Source: Paraburkholderia sp. (GTDB lineage: Bacteria > Pseudomonadota > Gammaproteobacteria > Burkholderiales > Burkholderiaceae). Taken from it: a stretch of 64,000 nt of DNA. The notes beneath the pieces were generated by a model, which saw only the letters and a list, made by a program, of their open reading frames with translations, did no database searches and was not told the origin of the DNA. The stretch spans positions 124,001 through 188,000 of the forward strand of contig SCRN01000023.1 in NCBI GenBank assembly GCA_004322045.1. Reading direction: 5' to 3'. Shown here piece by piece: positions 37,550 to 48,397 of the stretch (positions are counted from its first letter, which is position 1; the number at the start of each line of letters is the position of its first letter). A program made the position numbers and the translations under genes.

Positions 37550-37822
37550 CTACGTTTGCGAGCCAACCGTGAGCCCTTCGGCGCGCAAGCGCTCGACGGT
37601 TTGGCCGCCCATGCCTTTGACGCGCCGGCTCAGATCGCCCGCGTCCATGAACGGGCCGCCCGTGGCACGCTCTTCGACGATCGCTCGCGCCTTGGCCGGA
37701 CCGATGCCCTTGATCGCGCGCAACCCCGCCTCGTCGGCGGCATTGACGTCGACAGCGTGGGCGAAAAAGGAAACGAATGCGGCGACAAGCGGCGCCGCGA
37801 GAAAAAGAATGCGCTTGAACAT
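37550..37822 (-). CDS. ComEA-type helix-hairpin-helix protein
   Basis: 90 residues: signal peptide MFKRILFLAAPLVAAFVSFF to AHA, then VDVNAADEAGLRAIKGIGPA, the helix-hairpin-helix DNA-binding fold of ComEA. Small proteins of this kind bind incoming DNA in the periplasm during natural transformation. ATG 37822 chosen over an upstream in-frame start for the signal peptide. Its downstream half (VKGMGGQTVERLRAEGLTV) is a second hairpin. Confidence 0.88.
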   Translation of the reverse strand: MFKRILFLAAPLVAAFVSFFAHAVDVNAADEAGLRAIKGIGPAKARAIVEERATGGPFMDAGDLSRRVKGMGGQTVERLRAEGLTVGSQT

Positions 37823-37897
37823 AGGGCCTCCGAGCAAAAAATCCGGCCGGCGAGCGCCGACCGAGAAGGCCTCAGTTTAAGTAGTGCGCGCCGCCGA

Positions 37898-38890
37898 TTA
37901 CAGTTGGCCGGATAGCCAACGCACGTAGCGGTCGACGCCTTCTTGCACCGTGAGGAAAGGCGCGTCGTACCCGGCCGCGCGCAAGCGTCCGAGGTCGGCC
38001 TGCGTGAAGCATTGGTACTTGCCGCGCAGCGCATCGGGGAACGGCACGTATTCGACGAGCCCGCGCTGGACCATCTCGGCCAACGAAAGCGCCGGATGGC
38101 CCTCGAGTGCGCGCAGTGTGTTCACGACAGAGGAAGCGATATCGTTGAACGGTTGAGCACGGCCGGTGCCGAGGTTGAAAATGCCCGATTTTTCGGGATG
38201 GTCGAAGAAAAACAAGTTGACCTTCGCGACGTCCTCGACGGAGACGAAATCGCGCGTCTGCTCGCCCGCGGCGTAACCGTTGTATTCGCCGAACAGCTTG
38301 ACCTTGCCCTCGGCGCGAAACTGGTTGAAGTTGTGAAACGCGACGGACGCCATGCGCCCCTTATGCGCTTCGCGCGCACCATACACGTTGAAGTAGCGAA
38401 AGCCCACGATTTGGCTGTGTGCAGCCGGCATGACGCGGCGCACGATCTGATCGAAAAGAAACTTCGAATAGCCATAGACATTGAGCGGCGCTTCGACCGC
38501 ACGCTCTTCGACGAAGCGGCTCGATCCGCCGTAAATCGCCGCCGACGACGCATAGAGAAACTGCGCACCCTGCGCCAAGCACGCGTCGAGCACGGCGCGG
38601 CTGTAGCGGAAGTTGTTCTCCATCATGTAGCGGCCGTCGGTCTCCATCGTGTCCGAGCAGGCGCCCTCGTGAAATACCGCTCGCACTTTGCCGAAGTCGC
38701 CACGCGCGAAGCGCTCGACGAATTCGGTCTTGTCGAGGTAATCGTCGATTTCGCAATCGACGAGGTTCTTGAACTTGTCGGCGCGCGAGAGGTTGTCGAC
38801 GGCGATGATGCGAGTCTCGCCGCGCTCGTTCAATGCCTTGACGAGATTGGCGCCGATGAACCCGGCGGCTCCGGTGACGATGAGAGTCAT
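37898..38890 (-). CDS. rfaD: ADP-L-glycero-D-manno-heptose-6-epimerase
   Basis: 330-residue short-chain dehydrogenase-fold enzyme making ADP-L-glycero-D-manno-heptose for the LPS inner core. NAD(P) motif [15 protein letters not shown]; catalytic YGYSK; family stretch [20 protein letters not shown]. Also called hldD. Runs with rfaE1 and udg on the same strand, so core heptose and UDP-glucuronate supply are co-expressed. Confidence 0.96.
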   Translation of the reverse strand: MTLIVTGAAGFIGANLVKALNERGETRIIAVDNLSRADKFKNLVDCEIDDYLDKTEFVERFARGDFGKVRAVFHEGACSDTMETDGRYMMENNFRYSRAVLDACLAQGAQFLYASSAAIYGGSSRFVEERAVEAPLNVYGYSKFLFDQIVRRVMPAAHSQIVGFRYFNVYGAREAHKGRMASVAFHNFNQFRAEGKVKLFGEYNGYAAGEQTRDFVSVEDVAKVNLFFFDHPEKSGIFNLGTGRAQPFNDIASSVVNTLRALEGHPALSLAEMVQRGLVEYVPFPDALRGKYQCFTQADLGRLRAAGYDAPFLTVQEGVDRYVRWLSGQL

Positions 38891-38962
38891 GATCGTGGTA
38901 GCGGTTATTCGATAACGGTGATGGGTGTGAGGCCGCTTGCGGCGGCGTGGGCTAGCCGGCAG

Positions 38963-39982
38963 CTAGCGCGCGTCGGCTCCGAACAGCTCGTCGTAATCGA
39001 CGGTGGCCGTGCCGAGCTTACCGACGACGATGCCCGCCGCCCGGTTCGCCAGCGTGACGGCCGCCACGAGCGGAAGCTTCGCCGCGAGCATGACGGCCAA
39101 CGTGGCGATGACGGTATCGCCGGCCCCCGAAACGTCATACACTTCGCGCGCGACCGCGGGCGCAGTCAACACGGCGCCATCGGCCGTAAACAGCGTCATG
39201 CCTTCTTCCGAACGCGTCAGCAACAACGATTCGATATCGAGCGATGCTCGCAACGCGTCGACGCGCGAGCGCAAATCGTCTTCCGATTTCCAATGCCCCA
39301 CCACCTCGCGCAATTCGGCGCGATTCGGCGTGATGAGTGTAGCGCCGCGATAGCGTTCCCAGTCGTCGCCCTTCGGATCGACGAGCACCGGCTTGCCGGC
39401 TGCACGAGCCTTGGCGATCATCTGCGTGACGTGAGTCAAGCCGCCCTTGGCATAGTCGGACAGCAAGATCACGTCATGCGAGGCAAGCAGTGAGTCAAAG
39501 CGCGCGAGCCCCGCCAACAGCGCTTCGTGCGCCGGCGTCTTCTCGAAATCGACGCGCAACAGCTGCTGCTGGCGCGACAGGACGCGCAGCTTGATCGTCG
39601 TCGGCAACTCGGGATCGCGCTCCAAATGCGCCGCTACACCCGTCGCCTTGAGCAGCTCGACGATGCGCTCGCCCGGCTCGTCGCGGCCGACGACACATAG
39701 CAGTCCGGCGCGCGCGCCGAGCGCCGCCACGTTGCGGGCGACATTCGCCGCGCCGCCCAAGCGGTCTTCCTGCCGCTGGACATGCACGACCGGCACCGGC
39801 GCTTCGGGCGAAATGCGATTGACGTCGCCGAACCAGTAGCGATCGAGCATGACGTCGCCGACGATCAGCACCCGCGCCTCGCCGAGCCTTTCGCGCGGCA
39901 CGTGCGCGACGCCGGCTTCGCGAGAAGCCGCCTCTTTCAATGGCTCAGGCGCGTGCATCGCTTGCGGTATTGACTTGGACAT
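38963..39982 (-). CDS. rfaE1: D-glycero-beta-D-manno-heptose-7-phosphate kinase (RfaE domain I only)
   Basis: 339-residue PfkB-family kinase that makes heptose 1,7-bisphosphate. [35 protein letters not shown] and the C-terminal anion-hole [14 protein letters not shown] are intact. The cytidylyl/adenylyltransferase domain present in the E. coli fusion (HldE) is absent, as usual in betaproteobacteria, so the partner rfaE2 must be elsewhere. Its start overlaps the end of udg by 38 bp; an internal ATG at 39958 would cut this to 14 bp and remains possible. Confidence 0.93.
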   Translation of the reverse strand: MSKSIPQAMHAPEPLKEAASREAGVAHVPRERLGEARVLIVGDVMLDRYWFGDVNRISPEAPVPVVHVQRQEDRLGGAANVARNVAALGARAGLLCVVGRDEPGERIVELLKATGVAAHLERDPELPTTIKLRVLSRQQQLLRVDFEKTPAHEALLAGLARFDSLLASHDVILLSDYAKGGLTHVTQMIAKARAAGKPVLVDPKGDDWERYRGATLITPNRAELREVVGHWKSEDDLRSRVDALRASLDIESLLLTRSEEGMTLFTADGAVLTAPAVAREVYDVSGAGDTVIATLAVMLAAKLPLVAAVTLANRAAGIVVGKLGTATVDYDELFGADAR

Positions 39983-41351
39983 AGGGGCGCCCGATTGCGT
40001 AGTAGTCGATGCCGAGCTCGGCCATCGTCAACGGTTCGTAGAGATTGCGGCCGTCGAAAATCACGGGCGCTTTCAGCACGGATTTCAAGTGCGTGAAATC
40101 GGGGCTCTTGAACTCCTTCCACTCGGTCACGATGACCAGTGCATCGGCGCCTGAGAGCGTTTCGTCTTGCGATTTCGCGAACGTCAAGCGCGCGAGCGAA
40201 TCGGGCGCATCGGCCAAATCGAGCGGGAAGACGCGACGCGCCTCCTCGATCGCGACAGGATCGTAGGCCTGCACCTTTGCGCCGCGCGCGAGCAACGCCG
40301 CAATCAAGCGGCGGCTCGGCGCTTCGCGCATATCGTCCGTATTGGGCTTGAACGCTAGCCCCCAGACGGCGAACGTGCGGCCGGTCAGGTCTTCCCCGAG
40401 GCGCTTGACGATCTTCTCGACGAGCACCTGCTTTTGGTCGTGATTGACCTCTTCCACCGCTTCGAGAATGCGCAGCCGGTGTCCGTTCTCGCTCGCCGTG
40501 CGCACGAGCGCCTGCACATCCTTCGGAAAGCAGGACCCGCCGTAACCGGCGCCCGCGTAGAGAAAGTGGTAGCCGATACGCGGATCGGAACCGATGCCGT
40601 GGCGCACGGCCTCGATGTCCGCACCGACGCGATCGGCCAGATTCGACATTTCGTTCATGAACGAAATGCGCGTCGCGAGCATGGCGTTGGCGGCGTACTT
40701 CGTGAACTCGGCCGAGCGCACGTCCATATACAGCGTGCGCTCGTGATTGCGGTTAAACGGCGCGTACAGCCGCTTCATCTTGTCGCGCGCGATGAGTCCC
40801 GCATCGTCGTCGTCGATGCCGATGACGATGCGGTCGGGCCGCATGAAATCGTCGACGGCGGCCCCTTCTTTCAGAAATTCGGGGTTCGATACGACCGAGA
40901 AGCGATGGGCCGCGCTCGCGCCCAAGCCGCGCGCATCGAGTTCAGCCGCAATCACGGCCCGCACTCGCTCGGCCGTGCCCACGGGCACCGTCGATTTGTC
41001 GACGACCACCTTGAACCCGTTCGAATAACGGCCGATATTGCGCGCCGCTTCGAGCACGTATTGCAAATCGGCCGAACCGTCCTCGTCGGGCGGCGTGCCG
41101 ACTGCGATGAATTGGACGTCGCCGTGCTCGACGCTCGCCTTCACATCCGTCGAAAACGTGATGCGACCGTGGGCGCGCGTACGCGCGATGATTTCTTGCA
41201 AGCCCGGCTCGTGGATCGGCACGCCGCCGTTGTTCAGGATTTCGATCTTGCGCGGATCGACGTCGAGGCAGAAAACGTCGTTGCCGATTTCAGCCAAGCA
41301 AGCGCCCGTGACGAGACCGACGTAGCCCGTGCCGATGATGGTGATTTTCAT
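39945..41351 (-). CDS. udg: UDP-glucose 6-dehydrogenase
   Basis: 468-residue NAD-dependent enzyme producing UDP-glucuronate, precursor of L-Ara4N and exopolysaccharide. N-terminal [20 protein letters not shown]; catalytic Cys in [36 protein letters not shown] 41351 lies 22 bp after lapB. The C-terminus ([10 protein letters not shown]) overlaps the start of rfaE1. Confidence 0.95.
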   Translation of the reverse strand: MKITIIGTGYVGLVTGACLAEIGNDVFCLDVDPRKIEILNNGGVPIHEPGLQEIIARTRAHGRITFSTDVKASVEHGDVQFIAVGTPPDEDGSADLQYVLEAARNIGRYSNGFKVVVDKSTVPVGTAERVRAVIAAELDARGLGASAAHRFSVVSNPEFLKEGAAVDDFMRPDRIVIGIDDDDAGLIARDKMKRLYAPFNRNHERTLYMDVRSAEFTKYAANAMLATRISFMNEMSNLADRVGADIEAVRHGIGSDPRIGYHFLYAGAGYGGSCFPKDVQALVRTASENGHRLRILEAVEEVNHDQKQVLVEKIVKRLGEDLTGRTFAVWGLAFKPNTDDMREAPSRRLIAALLARGAKVQAYDPVAIEEARRVFPLDLADAPDSLARLTFAKSQDETLSGADALVIVTEWKEFKSPDFTHLKSVLKAPVIFDGRNLYEPLTMAELGIDYYAIGRPYVQVNTASDARA

Positions 41352-41373
41352 ACGTGTTCCGGTAGTGGATGCT

Positions 41374-42549
41374 TCAAGCTTGCGCTGCAATGGGCTCTAT
41401 GCGACGCGGCGCATAGGTTTCCCAGCCGCTGCAGCCGGGGCACTGCCAATAGAATAGACGCGCCCGGAAACCGCAATTTTGGCATGTATAACGTGGCAGA
41501 TTTTTGGTGCGCTGCTTGATCAGCGTGCGCATCAATTCGAGTTCTGAGCGACGCGGTTCCTCGGCCGATTCGATTTGCGCATCGAGCAAGCGCGTCATGC
41601 CCGATAGATTCGGCGCCGTCTGCATCTGCGTGCGCGCCAGCGCATGCGCCACTTCGGTCCCGCACAGTTGGGCGACGTGCGGATAGGCGACATCGAGCAG
41701 ATCGCTGGAACCGTAGTGCTTCACATAGCCTTCGAGCAACGCTGCGCCTTCCTGCGGGCGGGAAAGCGCCGCATACGCCTTCATCAGCTTTTCGGCCACG
41801 AGCGGCAAGTACGACGGATTTTGCGATTCGACGCGGCGCCAGGCGTCGATCGCCTCATCGTAATCGCCGCGCGCCTGTGCGACATCGCCGCGCAGAATCG
41901 TCGCCCGCACATTGCTTGGATTTGCCTCGCGGGCTAGATCGAGCTGGCTCGATGCCTGCGCGGCATCCTTGCGCTGCAAGGCTTCCTGAGCGAGCTCGCA
42001 ATGAAATTGCGCGATCTCCTTGGCAAGCGAATCCGCGCCCATCGTCTCGAGCCGCCGCGCGGCGTCGATTGCCTTGGTCCAATCTTTCTCGATCTCGTAG
42101 ATCGTCAGCAGTGCGCGTTGCGCATCGCGCGCGTATTCCCCGGCGTCGAGCCGGCTCAACGCCTCCTCGGCTCGATCGAGCAGTCCGGCCTTCAGGAAAT
42201 CTTGCCCCAACTCGAACAGGGCGTGATCGCGCTCGGCAACCGGCAAATCCGCGCGGCTCAACAGGTTCTGATGAATGCGGATGGCGCGGTCGGTTTCGCC
42301 GCGACGACGAAACAGGTTGCCAAGCGCAAAATGCAGTTCGATCGTCTCCGGATCGAGCTTCACGACTTCGATGAACGCGTCGATCGCCTGGTCCGGCTGT
42401 TCGTTCAGAAGAAAGTTTAGGCCGCGGAAGTAAGAGCGCGGCAAGTTGGCGCTTTCGGACAACAGCGTCTTCAGGTCGTAGCGCGAAGCCATCCATCCGA
42501 GCGCGAAAGCGACGGGGACCACCAGCAGCCACCAGAAATCGAGATCCAT
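41374..42549 (-). CDS. lapB: Lipopolysaccharide assembly protein B (TPR + rubredoxin-like)
   Basis: 391 residues: one N-terminal transmembrane helix ([18 protein letters not shown]), about nine TPR repeats, then a C-terminal rubredoxin-like metal site with CQNCGF and CPGCSGW. In E. coli LapB (YciM) brings LpxC to FtsH for degradation and coordinates LPS synthesis. Paired with lapA 48 bp upstream. Confidence 0.94.
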   Translation of the reverse strand: MDLDFWWLLVVPVAFALGWMASRYDLKTLLSESANLPRSYFRGLNFLLNEQPDQAIDAFIEVVKLDPETIELHFALGNLFRRRGETDRAIRIHQNLLSRADLPVAERDHALFELGQDFLKAGLLDRAEEALSRLDAGEYARDAQRALLTIYEIEKDWTKAIDAARRLETMGADSLAKEIAQFHCELAQEALQRKDAAQASSQLDLAREANPSNVRATILRGDVAQARGDYDEAIDAWRRVESQNPSYLPLVAEKLMKAYAALSRPQEGAALLEGYVKHYGSSDLLDVAYPHVAQLCGTEVAHALARTQMQTAPNLSGMTRLLDAQIESAEEPRRSELELMRTLIKQRTKNLPRYTCQNCGFRARLFYWQCPGCSGWETYAPRRIEPIAAQA

Positions 42550-42597
42550 GCGAAGGTCGAGGAAGCGGGGATGAGAGCGCGCGTGACTGCCGTGCGC

Positions 42598-42891
42598 TTA
42601 GATAACAGGGGGCATCGGCGGCTCGACGGTAGCGGGCGGCGTGTTTTCGCTCGCGGCGCGCAACGCTCGCCGCAAGCGGCCGTTTTCGAGCCGAAGCCGC
42701 ACGACGGCGGGAAGCGCCGAGACGAGGCCGGCCAGCAGGCCCACGAGGAAAAACGCGAGGCCGATCAAGATGAGCGGCGCCTGCCACGCATATCCGGCAA
42801 ACGAGATCGACGTACTCTGCGTATTGCCCATCGCAAGAACGAGCAGGACGACGAACACGAGCACACGGATCAACCAGACGATAAGTTTCAT
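42598..42891 (-). CDS. lapA: Lipopolysaccharide assembly protein A domain (LapA/YciS)
   Basis: 97 residues with two transmembrane helices (VWLIRVLVFVVLLVLAMGN and LILIGLAFFLVGLLAGLVSA) joined by the QSTSISFAGYAWQAPL loop, then a basic coiled segment (RLRLENGRLRRALRAASE) and a Pro-rich tail. Forms a membrane pair with LapB. Starts a unit after the ihfB terminator. Confidence 0.9.
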   Translation of the reverse strand: MKLIVWLIRVLVFVVLLVLAMGNTQSTSISFAGYAWQAPLILIGLAFFLVGLLAGLVSALPAVVRLRLENGRLRRALRAASENTPPATVEPPMPPVI

Positions 42892-43226
42892 AAGCGTTCT
42901 CTTGGCGGCGACTGCGATGGTCGTGCCGGCGTCGGTACCTCTGCCGGCGGCGCTGCGCCTGGCGCCAAGGCGCCCGACGCCTGGACAAAAGTGCCCGTAT
43001 TGTAATGGAAACGATGCGGGTCAGGCCGCGCCGCGCAAGGGCAGCGCCCCCGACCGCCGAACCCACGCAGCCAGCCCGGCGTGCATGGGGGGCTGAAAAT
43101 AAAAAAGCGCCCGAAGGCGCTCTTTGTACCGTTTTGCCGGTTCTCACTGTCGGCCGTGACGTCGACGACGCCATCAGCGATCTCGATCTTCGCGGAGCGA
43201 ACGCCGCCGTGGGGGCGACGCCGTGC
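42892..43226. other. Intergenic region between ihfB and lapA
   Basis: 335 bp with no credible gene. Contains the ihfB terminator and, on the minus strand, a -10-like TACAAT at 43004-42999 about 110 bp before lapA; no good -35 box accompanies it. Confidence 0.65.
43097..43121 (-). terminator. Rho-independent terminator of rpsA-ihfB
   Basis: Minus strand AGCGCC-TTCG-GGCGCT (43121-43106) with a stable UUCG tetraloop and a TTTTTATTTT tract. Separates the translation genes from lapAB. Confidence 0.9.
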
Positions 43227-43550
43227 TCAAAGATCGTCGTCAGCTGTATCGGGCTTCAGTGGCTCGCCAGCCCGGCCGTCCACCCGCTCGCGCAGTTCCT
43301 TGCCGGGCTTGAAGTGCGGCACATGCTTTTCGGGCACGTGCACCTTCTCGCCCGATTTCGGGTTACGCCCGACGCGGGACGGGCGACGGTTCAGACCGAA
43401 GCTGCCGAAGCCGCGAATTTCAATGCGATGCCCTTTGGCCAAGGCCTCCGACATCGCATCGAGCATCGTCTTGACCGCGAAATCCGCATCCTTGAGAACA
43501 AGCTGCGGAAATCGCGCTGCCAACTGGGCGACCAATTCCGATTTGGTCAT
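43227..43550 (-). CDS. ihfB: Integration host factor beta subunit
   Basis: 107-residue DNA-bending HU/IHF-family protein. [37 protein letters not shown] with the intercalating Pro, and [12 protein letters not shown] are all canonical. A short acidic tail (DTADDDL) extends past the usual end. Follows rpsA by 23 bp, the common arrangement in proteobacteria. Confidence 0.96.
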   Translation of the reverse strand: MTKSELVAQLAARFPQLVLKDADFAVKTMLDAMSEALAKGHRIEIRGFGSFGLNRRPSRVGRNPKSGEKVHVPEKHVPHFKPGKELRERVDGRAGEPLKPDTADDDL

Positions 43551-43573
43551 ACTGCGGCAGACCTCTCAAAGGC

Positions 43574-45286
43574 TTACTGATTCTGGCCGTCGAGCTTGGC
43601 CTTGAGCAGCGCGCCAAGATTGGTCGTGCCCGTTGCCGCCGAACTCGTATCGGCCGCCAGGCCGCGAATCGCTTCTTGCTGCTCGGCCGAATCCTTGGCC
43701 TTGATCGACAGGTTGATGCCGCGCGACTTGCGATCGATGTTGATGATCATCGCGTTGACCTTGTCGCCTTCCTTCAGCACGTTGCGAGCATCTTCCACGC
43801 GGTCTTGAGCGATTTCCGATGCACGCAGGTAGCCTTCGACGTCCGCCGTCAGCGCAACGACCGCGCCCTTGGCATCCACCGACTTCACCGTGCCGTCGAC
43901 GATCGAACCCTTGTCGTTCATGGCAACGAAGTTGCTGAACGGATCGCCTTCGAGCTGCTTGATGCCGAGCGAAATGCGTTCCTTCTCGACGTCGATGCCG
44001 AGCACGACCGCTTCCACTTCGTCGCCCTTCTTGTACTTGCGCACGGCTTCTTCGCCGGCTTCGCTCCACGACAGATCCGACAGGTGGACGAGACCGTCGA
44101 TGCCGCCAGGCAGACCAATGAACACGCCGAAGTCGGTGATCGACTTGATGGCGCCGCTGATCTTGTCGCCCTTCTTGAAGTTGCGGCTGAAGTCATCCCA
44201 CGGATTCGGCTTGCACTGCTTCATGCCGAGGCTGATACGACGACGGTCTTCGTCGATCTCGAGCACCATGACTTCGACTTCGTCGCCGAGCTGAACGACC
44301 TTCGACGGAGCGACGTTCTTGTTCGTCCAGTCCATTTCCGAAACGTGAACGAGGCCTTCGATGCCCGATTCCACTTCGACGAACGCGCCGTAATCGGTGA
44401 TGTTCGTGACCTTGCCGAACAGACGGGTGCCCGACGGGTAGCGGCGCGAAATGCCTTCCCACGGATCGTCGCCGAGTTGCTTGATGCCCAGCGAAACGCG
44501 GTTCTTCTCTTGATCGAACTTGAGGATCTTGGCCGTGACTTCTTGGCCGACCGACAGCACTTCGCTCGGATGACGCACACGACGCCATGCGATGTCGGTG
44601 ATGTGCAGCAGGCCGTCGATGCCGCCCAGATCCACGAACGCGCCGTAATCGGTGATGTTCTTGACCACGCCGTTGACGATCGCGCCTTCCTTGAGCGTCT
44701 CGAGCAGCTTCGCGCGCTCTTCGCCCTGCGTCGCCTCGATGACTGCGCGGCGCGACAGCACGACGTTGTTACGCTTGCGGTCGAGCTTGATGACGCGGAA
44801 TTCGAGCGTCTTGCCTTCGTACGGCGTCGTATCCTTGACGGGACGCGTATCGACGAGCGAACCGGGCAGGAATGCGCGGATGCCGTTGACCATGACGGTC
44901 ATGCCGCACTTGACCTTGCCCGTGATCGTGCCGGTCACGAGCTCGTTGTTGTCGAGCGCTTTTTCCAGCGACAGCCACGAAGCGAGACGCTTGGCCTTGT
45001 CGCGCGACAAAATCGTGTCGCCATAACCGTTTTCGAGCGCGTCGATCGCGACCGAAACGAAGTCGCCCGCCTGCACTTCTACCTCGCCCGCGTCGTTCAA
45101 GAACTCTTCGAGCGGGATGTAGGCTTCGGACTTGAGACCTGCATTGACGACCACGAAGTTGTGGTCGACACGCACGACTTCGGCGGAAATCACTTCGCCG
45201 GCGCGCATGTCTTGCTTGGTCAACGACTCCTCGAAGAGGGCCGCAAAAGATTCGGTGTTCGGGTTGGAAGTTTGCAGGTCGGACAT
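43574..45286 (-). CDS. rpsA: 30S ribosomal protein S1
   Basis: 570 residues with six S1 RNA-binding repeats; typical repeat signatures are [40 protein letters not shown] and [15 protein letters not shown]. Helps the 30S subunit bind and unfold mRNA. Followed by ihfB and preceded by cmk, as in most proteobacteria. Confidence 0.98.
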   Translation of the reverse strand: MSDLQTSNPNTESFAALFEESLTKQDMRAGEVISAEVVRVDHNFVVVNAGLKSEAYIPLEEFLNDAGEVEVQAGDFVSVAIDALENGYGDTILSRDKAKRLASWLSLEKALDNNELVTGTITGKVKCGMTVMVNGIRAFLPGSLVDTRPVKDTTPYEGKTLEFRVIKLDRKRNNVVLSRRAVIEATQGEERAKLLETLKEGAIVNGVVKNITDYGAFVDLGGIDGLLHITDIAWRRVRHPSEVLSVGQEVTAKILKFDQEKNRVSLGIKQLGDDPWEGISRRYPSGTRLFGKVTNITDYGAFVEVESGIEGLVHVSEMDWTNKNVAPSKVVQLGDEVEVMVLEIDEDRRRISLGMKQCKPNPWDDFSRNFKKGDKISGAIKSITDFGVFIGLPGGIDGLVHLSDLSWSEAGEEAVRKYKKGDEVEAVVLGIDVEKERISLGIKQLEGDPFSNFVAMNDKGSIVDGTVKSVDAKGAVVALTADVEGYLRASEIAQDRVEDARNVLKEGDKVNAMIINIDRKSRGINLSIKAKDSAEQQEAIRGLAADTSSAATGTTNLGALLKAKLDGQNQ

Positions 45287-45418
45287 AAAAATCGTAAATG
45301 CATGGCTTCGCGAGTGTCAGTGCCGGCGACTAAGGCCGGACACGCTGCGACGTCGATGCGAACGCCATACGGGGTTAAGGGTTAACACCACGCTTGAGCC
45401 CAACGGGCGCCCAAGCAC

Positions 45419-46093
45419 CTACTGCTCTCGATACCACTGCACCACGGCTTCGACCGCTTGATCGATCGACAGCGCTGAAGTATCGAGCAGCTTCGCGTCT
45501 GCCGCGGGCTTGAGGGGCGCGACGGCGCGCTGACTGTCACGCTCGTCCCGCTCTCGCAAATCCCGGAGCAAGTTATCTATATTAGCAGAAAAGCCTTTTT
45601 GTATCAATTGCTTATGCCGCCTGGCCGCGCGCGCCTCCACACTGGCCGTCAGGAACACCTTGAGCATGGCGTCGGGGAAGATGACGGTGCCCATGTCGCG
45701 GCCGTCCGCCACGAGCCCCGGTTCCTTGCGGAACGCCCGCTGGCGCGCCACGAGCGCGGCCCGCACGTTTTGATGGACCGCGATCGCCGAGGCCCGGTTG
45801 CCGATTTCCTCGGCGCGAATCTCGCTCGACACATCGACGCCATCGAGCTGCGCGCAGCCTTCCCGAAACGTGATGTGCAAGTCGTTGACGAGAGTGGCGA
45901 GCGCGTCGGCGTCATCCGGCGCTACCCCGTAACGCACGCTTGCAAGGGCGGCGAGCCGGTAAAGCGCGCCGCTATCCAACAAGTGAAAGCCGAGCCGCGC
46001 GGCGACGAGCGCCGCGACCGTGCCTTTGCCTGAAGCGGTCGGGCCGTCGATTGCGATGACGGGAGTTTGGTGAAAGGGGCGAGTCGGTTTCAT
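45419..46093 (-). CDS. cmk: Cytidylate kinase
   Basis: 224-residue (d)CMP kinase. P-loop [15 protein letters not shown], then [18 protein letters not shown] and [26 protein letters not shown] is the LID region. P-loop has Thr-Ala where most have Gly/Ser, still within the family. Follows aroA by 14 bp. The downstream gap to rpsA (132 bp) probably holds the rpsA promoter. Confidence 0.96.
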   Translation of the reverse strand: MKPTRPFHQTPVIAIDGPTASGKGTVAALVAARLGFHLLDSGALYRLAALASVRYGVAPDDADALATLVNDLHITFREGCAQLDGVDVSSEIRAEEIGNRASAIAVHQNVRAALVARQRAFRKEPGLVADGRDMGTVIFPDAMLKVFLTASVEARAARRHKQLIQKGFSANIDNLLRDLRERDERDSQRAVAPLKPAADAKLLDTSALSIDQAVEAVVQWYREQ

Positions 46094-46107
46094 CTAATAA
46101 ACGGAGG

Positions 46108-47412
46108 TCACGCGCCAACGAGCGTCTCGAAGCGGGCGAAATAATCGGGAAACGTCTTGCCGACGCACTTCGGATCGTTGATCCGTACCGGAACGCCGCC
46201 GAGCGATACGAGCGAGAAGCACATCGCCATGCGGTGATCGTCATAGGTGTCGATTGCCGCGTTGGGCGTGAGCTTGGCAGGGGGCGTCACGACGAGGAAA
46301 TCTTCGCCCTCCTCCACCTGCGCGCCGACTTTGCGCAACTCGTTGGCCATCGCCGCGATCCGATCCGTCTCTTTCACGCGCCAACTGCCGATGTTGCGCA
46401 GCGTCGTCGTGCCGCGCGCGAACAGCGCACAGACGGCGATCGTCATCGCCGCATCGGGAATCAAATTGAAATCCATGTCGACCGCTTCGAGCTGGCCGTG
46501 ATCGTGGCCTACGCCGCGCACCTCGATCCAGTCCTGCGCCATCGTCACGTTGGCGCCCATCGCCGTCAGTGCATCCGCGAACGCGACGTCGCCCTGGATG
46601 CTGTCGCGGCCTACGCCGACGACGCGCACAGGCCCGCCTCCGATCGCGCCGGCCGCGAGGAAATACGACGCCGACGAAGCATCGCCCTCGACCATGATCG
46701 CGCCCGGCGACTGGTAGCGCACGCCGGCCGGCACCGTGAAGCGCTGCCACCCCTCGCGCGCGACGGTCACGCCGAAGCGCTCCATCAGCTTGATCGTGAT
46801 GTCGATGTAAGGCTTCGAGATCAACTCGCCCTCGACTTCCACCACGATCTCGCCGGTCTTTGCGCGCACGAGCGGCAGCGTCATCAGAAGCGCCGTCAGA
46901 AACTGGCTCGACACGTCGCCGCGCACGCGGATCGGCGCTTCGATCGCGATCGCGCCCGCGCGAATGCGCAGCGGCGGGTAGCCCTCGTTTTCTTCGTAAT
47001 CGATACGCGCGCCGATCTGGCGCAGGCCGTCGACGAGATCGCCGATGGGGCGCTCGTGCATGCGCGGCACGCCATGCACGCGATAGTCGCCGCCGTTGAC
47101 CGCGAGCGCGGCCGTCAGCGGGCGGATCGCCGTGCCGGCGTTGCCGAGAAAGAGGTCCGCCGTCTTCGCCGTGAATGCGCCGCGCGTGCCCTGAACGACA
47201 CAGCGCTCGCCCTCGCGCGTCAATTTGACGCCGAGCTTCTCGAGCGCAGCCAGCATGACGCGCGTGTCGTCGGAATCGAGCAAGTTCGAAACAGTCGTTT
47301 CGCCCTCCGCCAGCGCCGCGAGCAGCAACACGCGGTTCGAAATGCTCTTGGAACCGGGCAGGCGCACCGTGCCTTGCGCGCGCGAGTAGGGTCCGAGATC
47401 GAGGTGATCCAT
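46108..47412 (-). CDS. aroA: 3-phosphoshikimate 1-carboxyvinyltransferase (EPSP synthase)
   Basis: 434-residue shikimate-pathway enzyme joining PEP to shikimate 3-phosphate. [35 protein letters not shown] and [14 protein letters not shown] are canonical. Two ATGs compete: 47427 overlaps the tyrA stop as ATGA, and 47412 has AAAGGA at ideal spacing; the second was chosen. Class I type residues (Gly96/Ala100 region) look unmodified. Confidence 0.95.
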   Translation of the reverse strand: MDHLDLGPYSRAQGTVRLPGSKSISNRVLLLAALAEGETTVSNLLDSDDTRVMLAALEKLGVKLTREGERCVVQGTRGAFTAKTADLFLGNAGTAIRPLTAALAVNGGDYRVHGVPRMHERPIGDLVDGLRQIGARIDYEENEGYPPLRIRAGAIAIEAPIRVRGDVSSQFLTALLMTLPLVRAKTGEIVVEVEGELISKPYIDITIKLMERFGVTVAREGWQRFTVPAGVRYQSPGAIMVEGDASSASYFLAAGAIGGGPVRVVGVGRDSIQGDVAFADALTAMGANVTMAQDWIEVRGVGHDHGQLEAVDMDFNLIPDAAMTIAVCALFARGTTTLRNIGSWRVKETDRIAAMANELRKVGAQVEEGEDFLVVTPPAKLTPNAAIDTYDDHRMAMCFSLVSLGGVPVRINDPKCVGKTFPDYFARFETLVGA

Positions 47413-47423
47413 AACATGTCCTT

Positions 47424-48359
47424 TCATTTCGGAGCGAGACCGGCAAGCGCAGCCGCTTGCCCCCCGCGTTCTTGCCATTGCGTGCGCGCTTGCCGCGAAC
47501 GCGCGAACACAGCCTCGAGCGCCGCGCCGTCTTCGGCGACGATCGCCGCGCGCAAGCGGGCGAGCACGGTCATGTAGCCGTCGAGTTCGTCGACGAGGGC
47601 ATGGCGGTTGGCCACGCAGACATCGCGCCACATTTCGGGACTGGAGGCCGCGATCCGCGTGAAATCGCGAAAACCGCCGGCGGCGAACGAAAACTTCAGC
47701 GCCGCATCGGGCGCGTTCAAGATGCACTCGACGAGCGCGAACGAAAGCAGGTGCGGCAAGTGGCTAACGGCTGCGAACACTCGATCGTGCTGCTCGTGCG
47801 TCATCGTGCTGACGATCGCGCCGGTGGCGCGCCATAGCGCCTCGATGCGCGCGACGTCTTGCGCACGGTTTTCCGGAAGCGGGCACAGCACGACGTTGCG
47901 GCCGACGTAGAGATCGGGCAGCGCCGCCTCGATGCCGCTCGATTCGCGGCCGGCGATCGGGTGCCCGGGCACGAACTGGGCGGCACGCTCGGCGAGCGCT
48001 GCGCGCGCAGCGGCGACGACGTCGGACTTCGTGCTACCGGCGTCGGTGACGATGGTGTCGTCGCCCAAAAACTGCGCGATGCGCGCAAGTAGCGGCAGCG
48101 TCTGCGCGACCGGCGCGGCCAGCAGCACGAGATCCGCCCCAGCCAACGCGGCGCGCAGTTCGGCGTCGTCATCGAGCGCCGCGACTTCATCGACGACGCC
48201 AAGCGCTCTCGCGCGCTCGGCCGATGCGCGCGAACGGCCCACGCCGACGATGCGGCCAACACTGGCCACACCGGCGCGCTCGCGCAGCGCACGCGCCAGC
48301 GAGCCGCCGATGAGGCCCACGCCGAAAATCACGAGTTTGTCGAAGGAAAACGAAGTCAC
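47424..48359 (-). CDS. tyrA: Prephenate dehydrogenase
   Basis: 311-residue NAD(P)-dependent enzyme of tyrosine synthesis. Rossmann motif [19 protein letters not shown], catalytic His in [13 protein letters not shown], and [15 protein letters not shown] 48359 is the only start giving a complete Rossmann fold without the hisC-overlapping frame. Monofunctional (no chorismate mutase domain, which here is on PheA). Lies between hisC and aroA. Confidence 0.93.
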   Translation of the reverse strand: MTSFSFDKLVIFGVGLIGGSLARALRERAGVASVGRIVGVGRSRASAERARALGVVDEVAALDDDAELRAALAGADLVLLAAPVAQTLPLLARIAQFLGDDTIVTDAGSTKSDVVAAARAALAERAAQFVPGHPIAGRESSGIEAALPDLYVGRNVVLCPLPENRAQDVARIEALWRATGAIVSTMTHEQHDRVFAAVSHLPHLLSFALVECILNAPDAALKFSFAAGGFRDFTRIAASSPEMWRDVCVANRHALVDELDGYMTVLARLRAAIVAEDGAALEAVFARSRQARTQWQERGGQAAALAGLAPK

Positions 48360-48397
48360 GAATCGCTCGCAGGCTGAAGGTCGAAGTCCGCCGCGCC

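Noticed and set aside
37083-37550. 155-residue minus-strand frame covering the cysM start and the comEA terminator
   Set aside because: Crosses a strong terminator and overlaps the conserved N-terminus of CysM in another frame; no ribosome site or family sequence.
43676-45385. 569-residue plus-strand frame over rpsA
   Set aside because: Antisense to rpsA; the repeated pattern simply mirrors the six S1 repeats.
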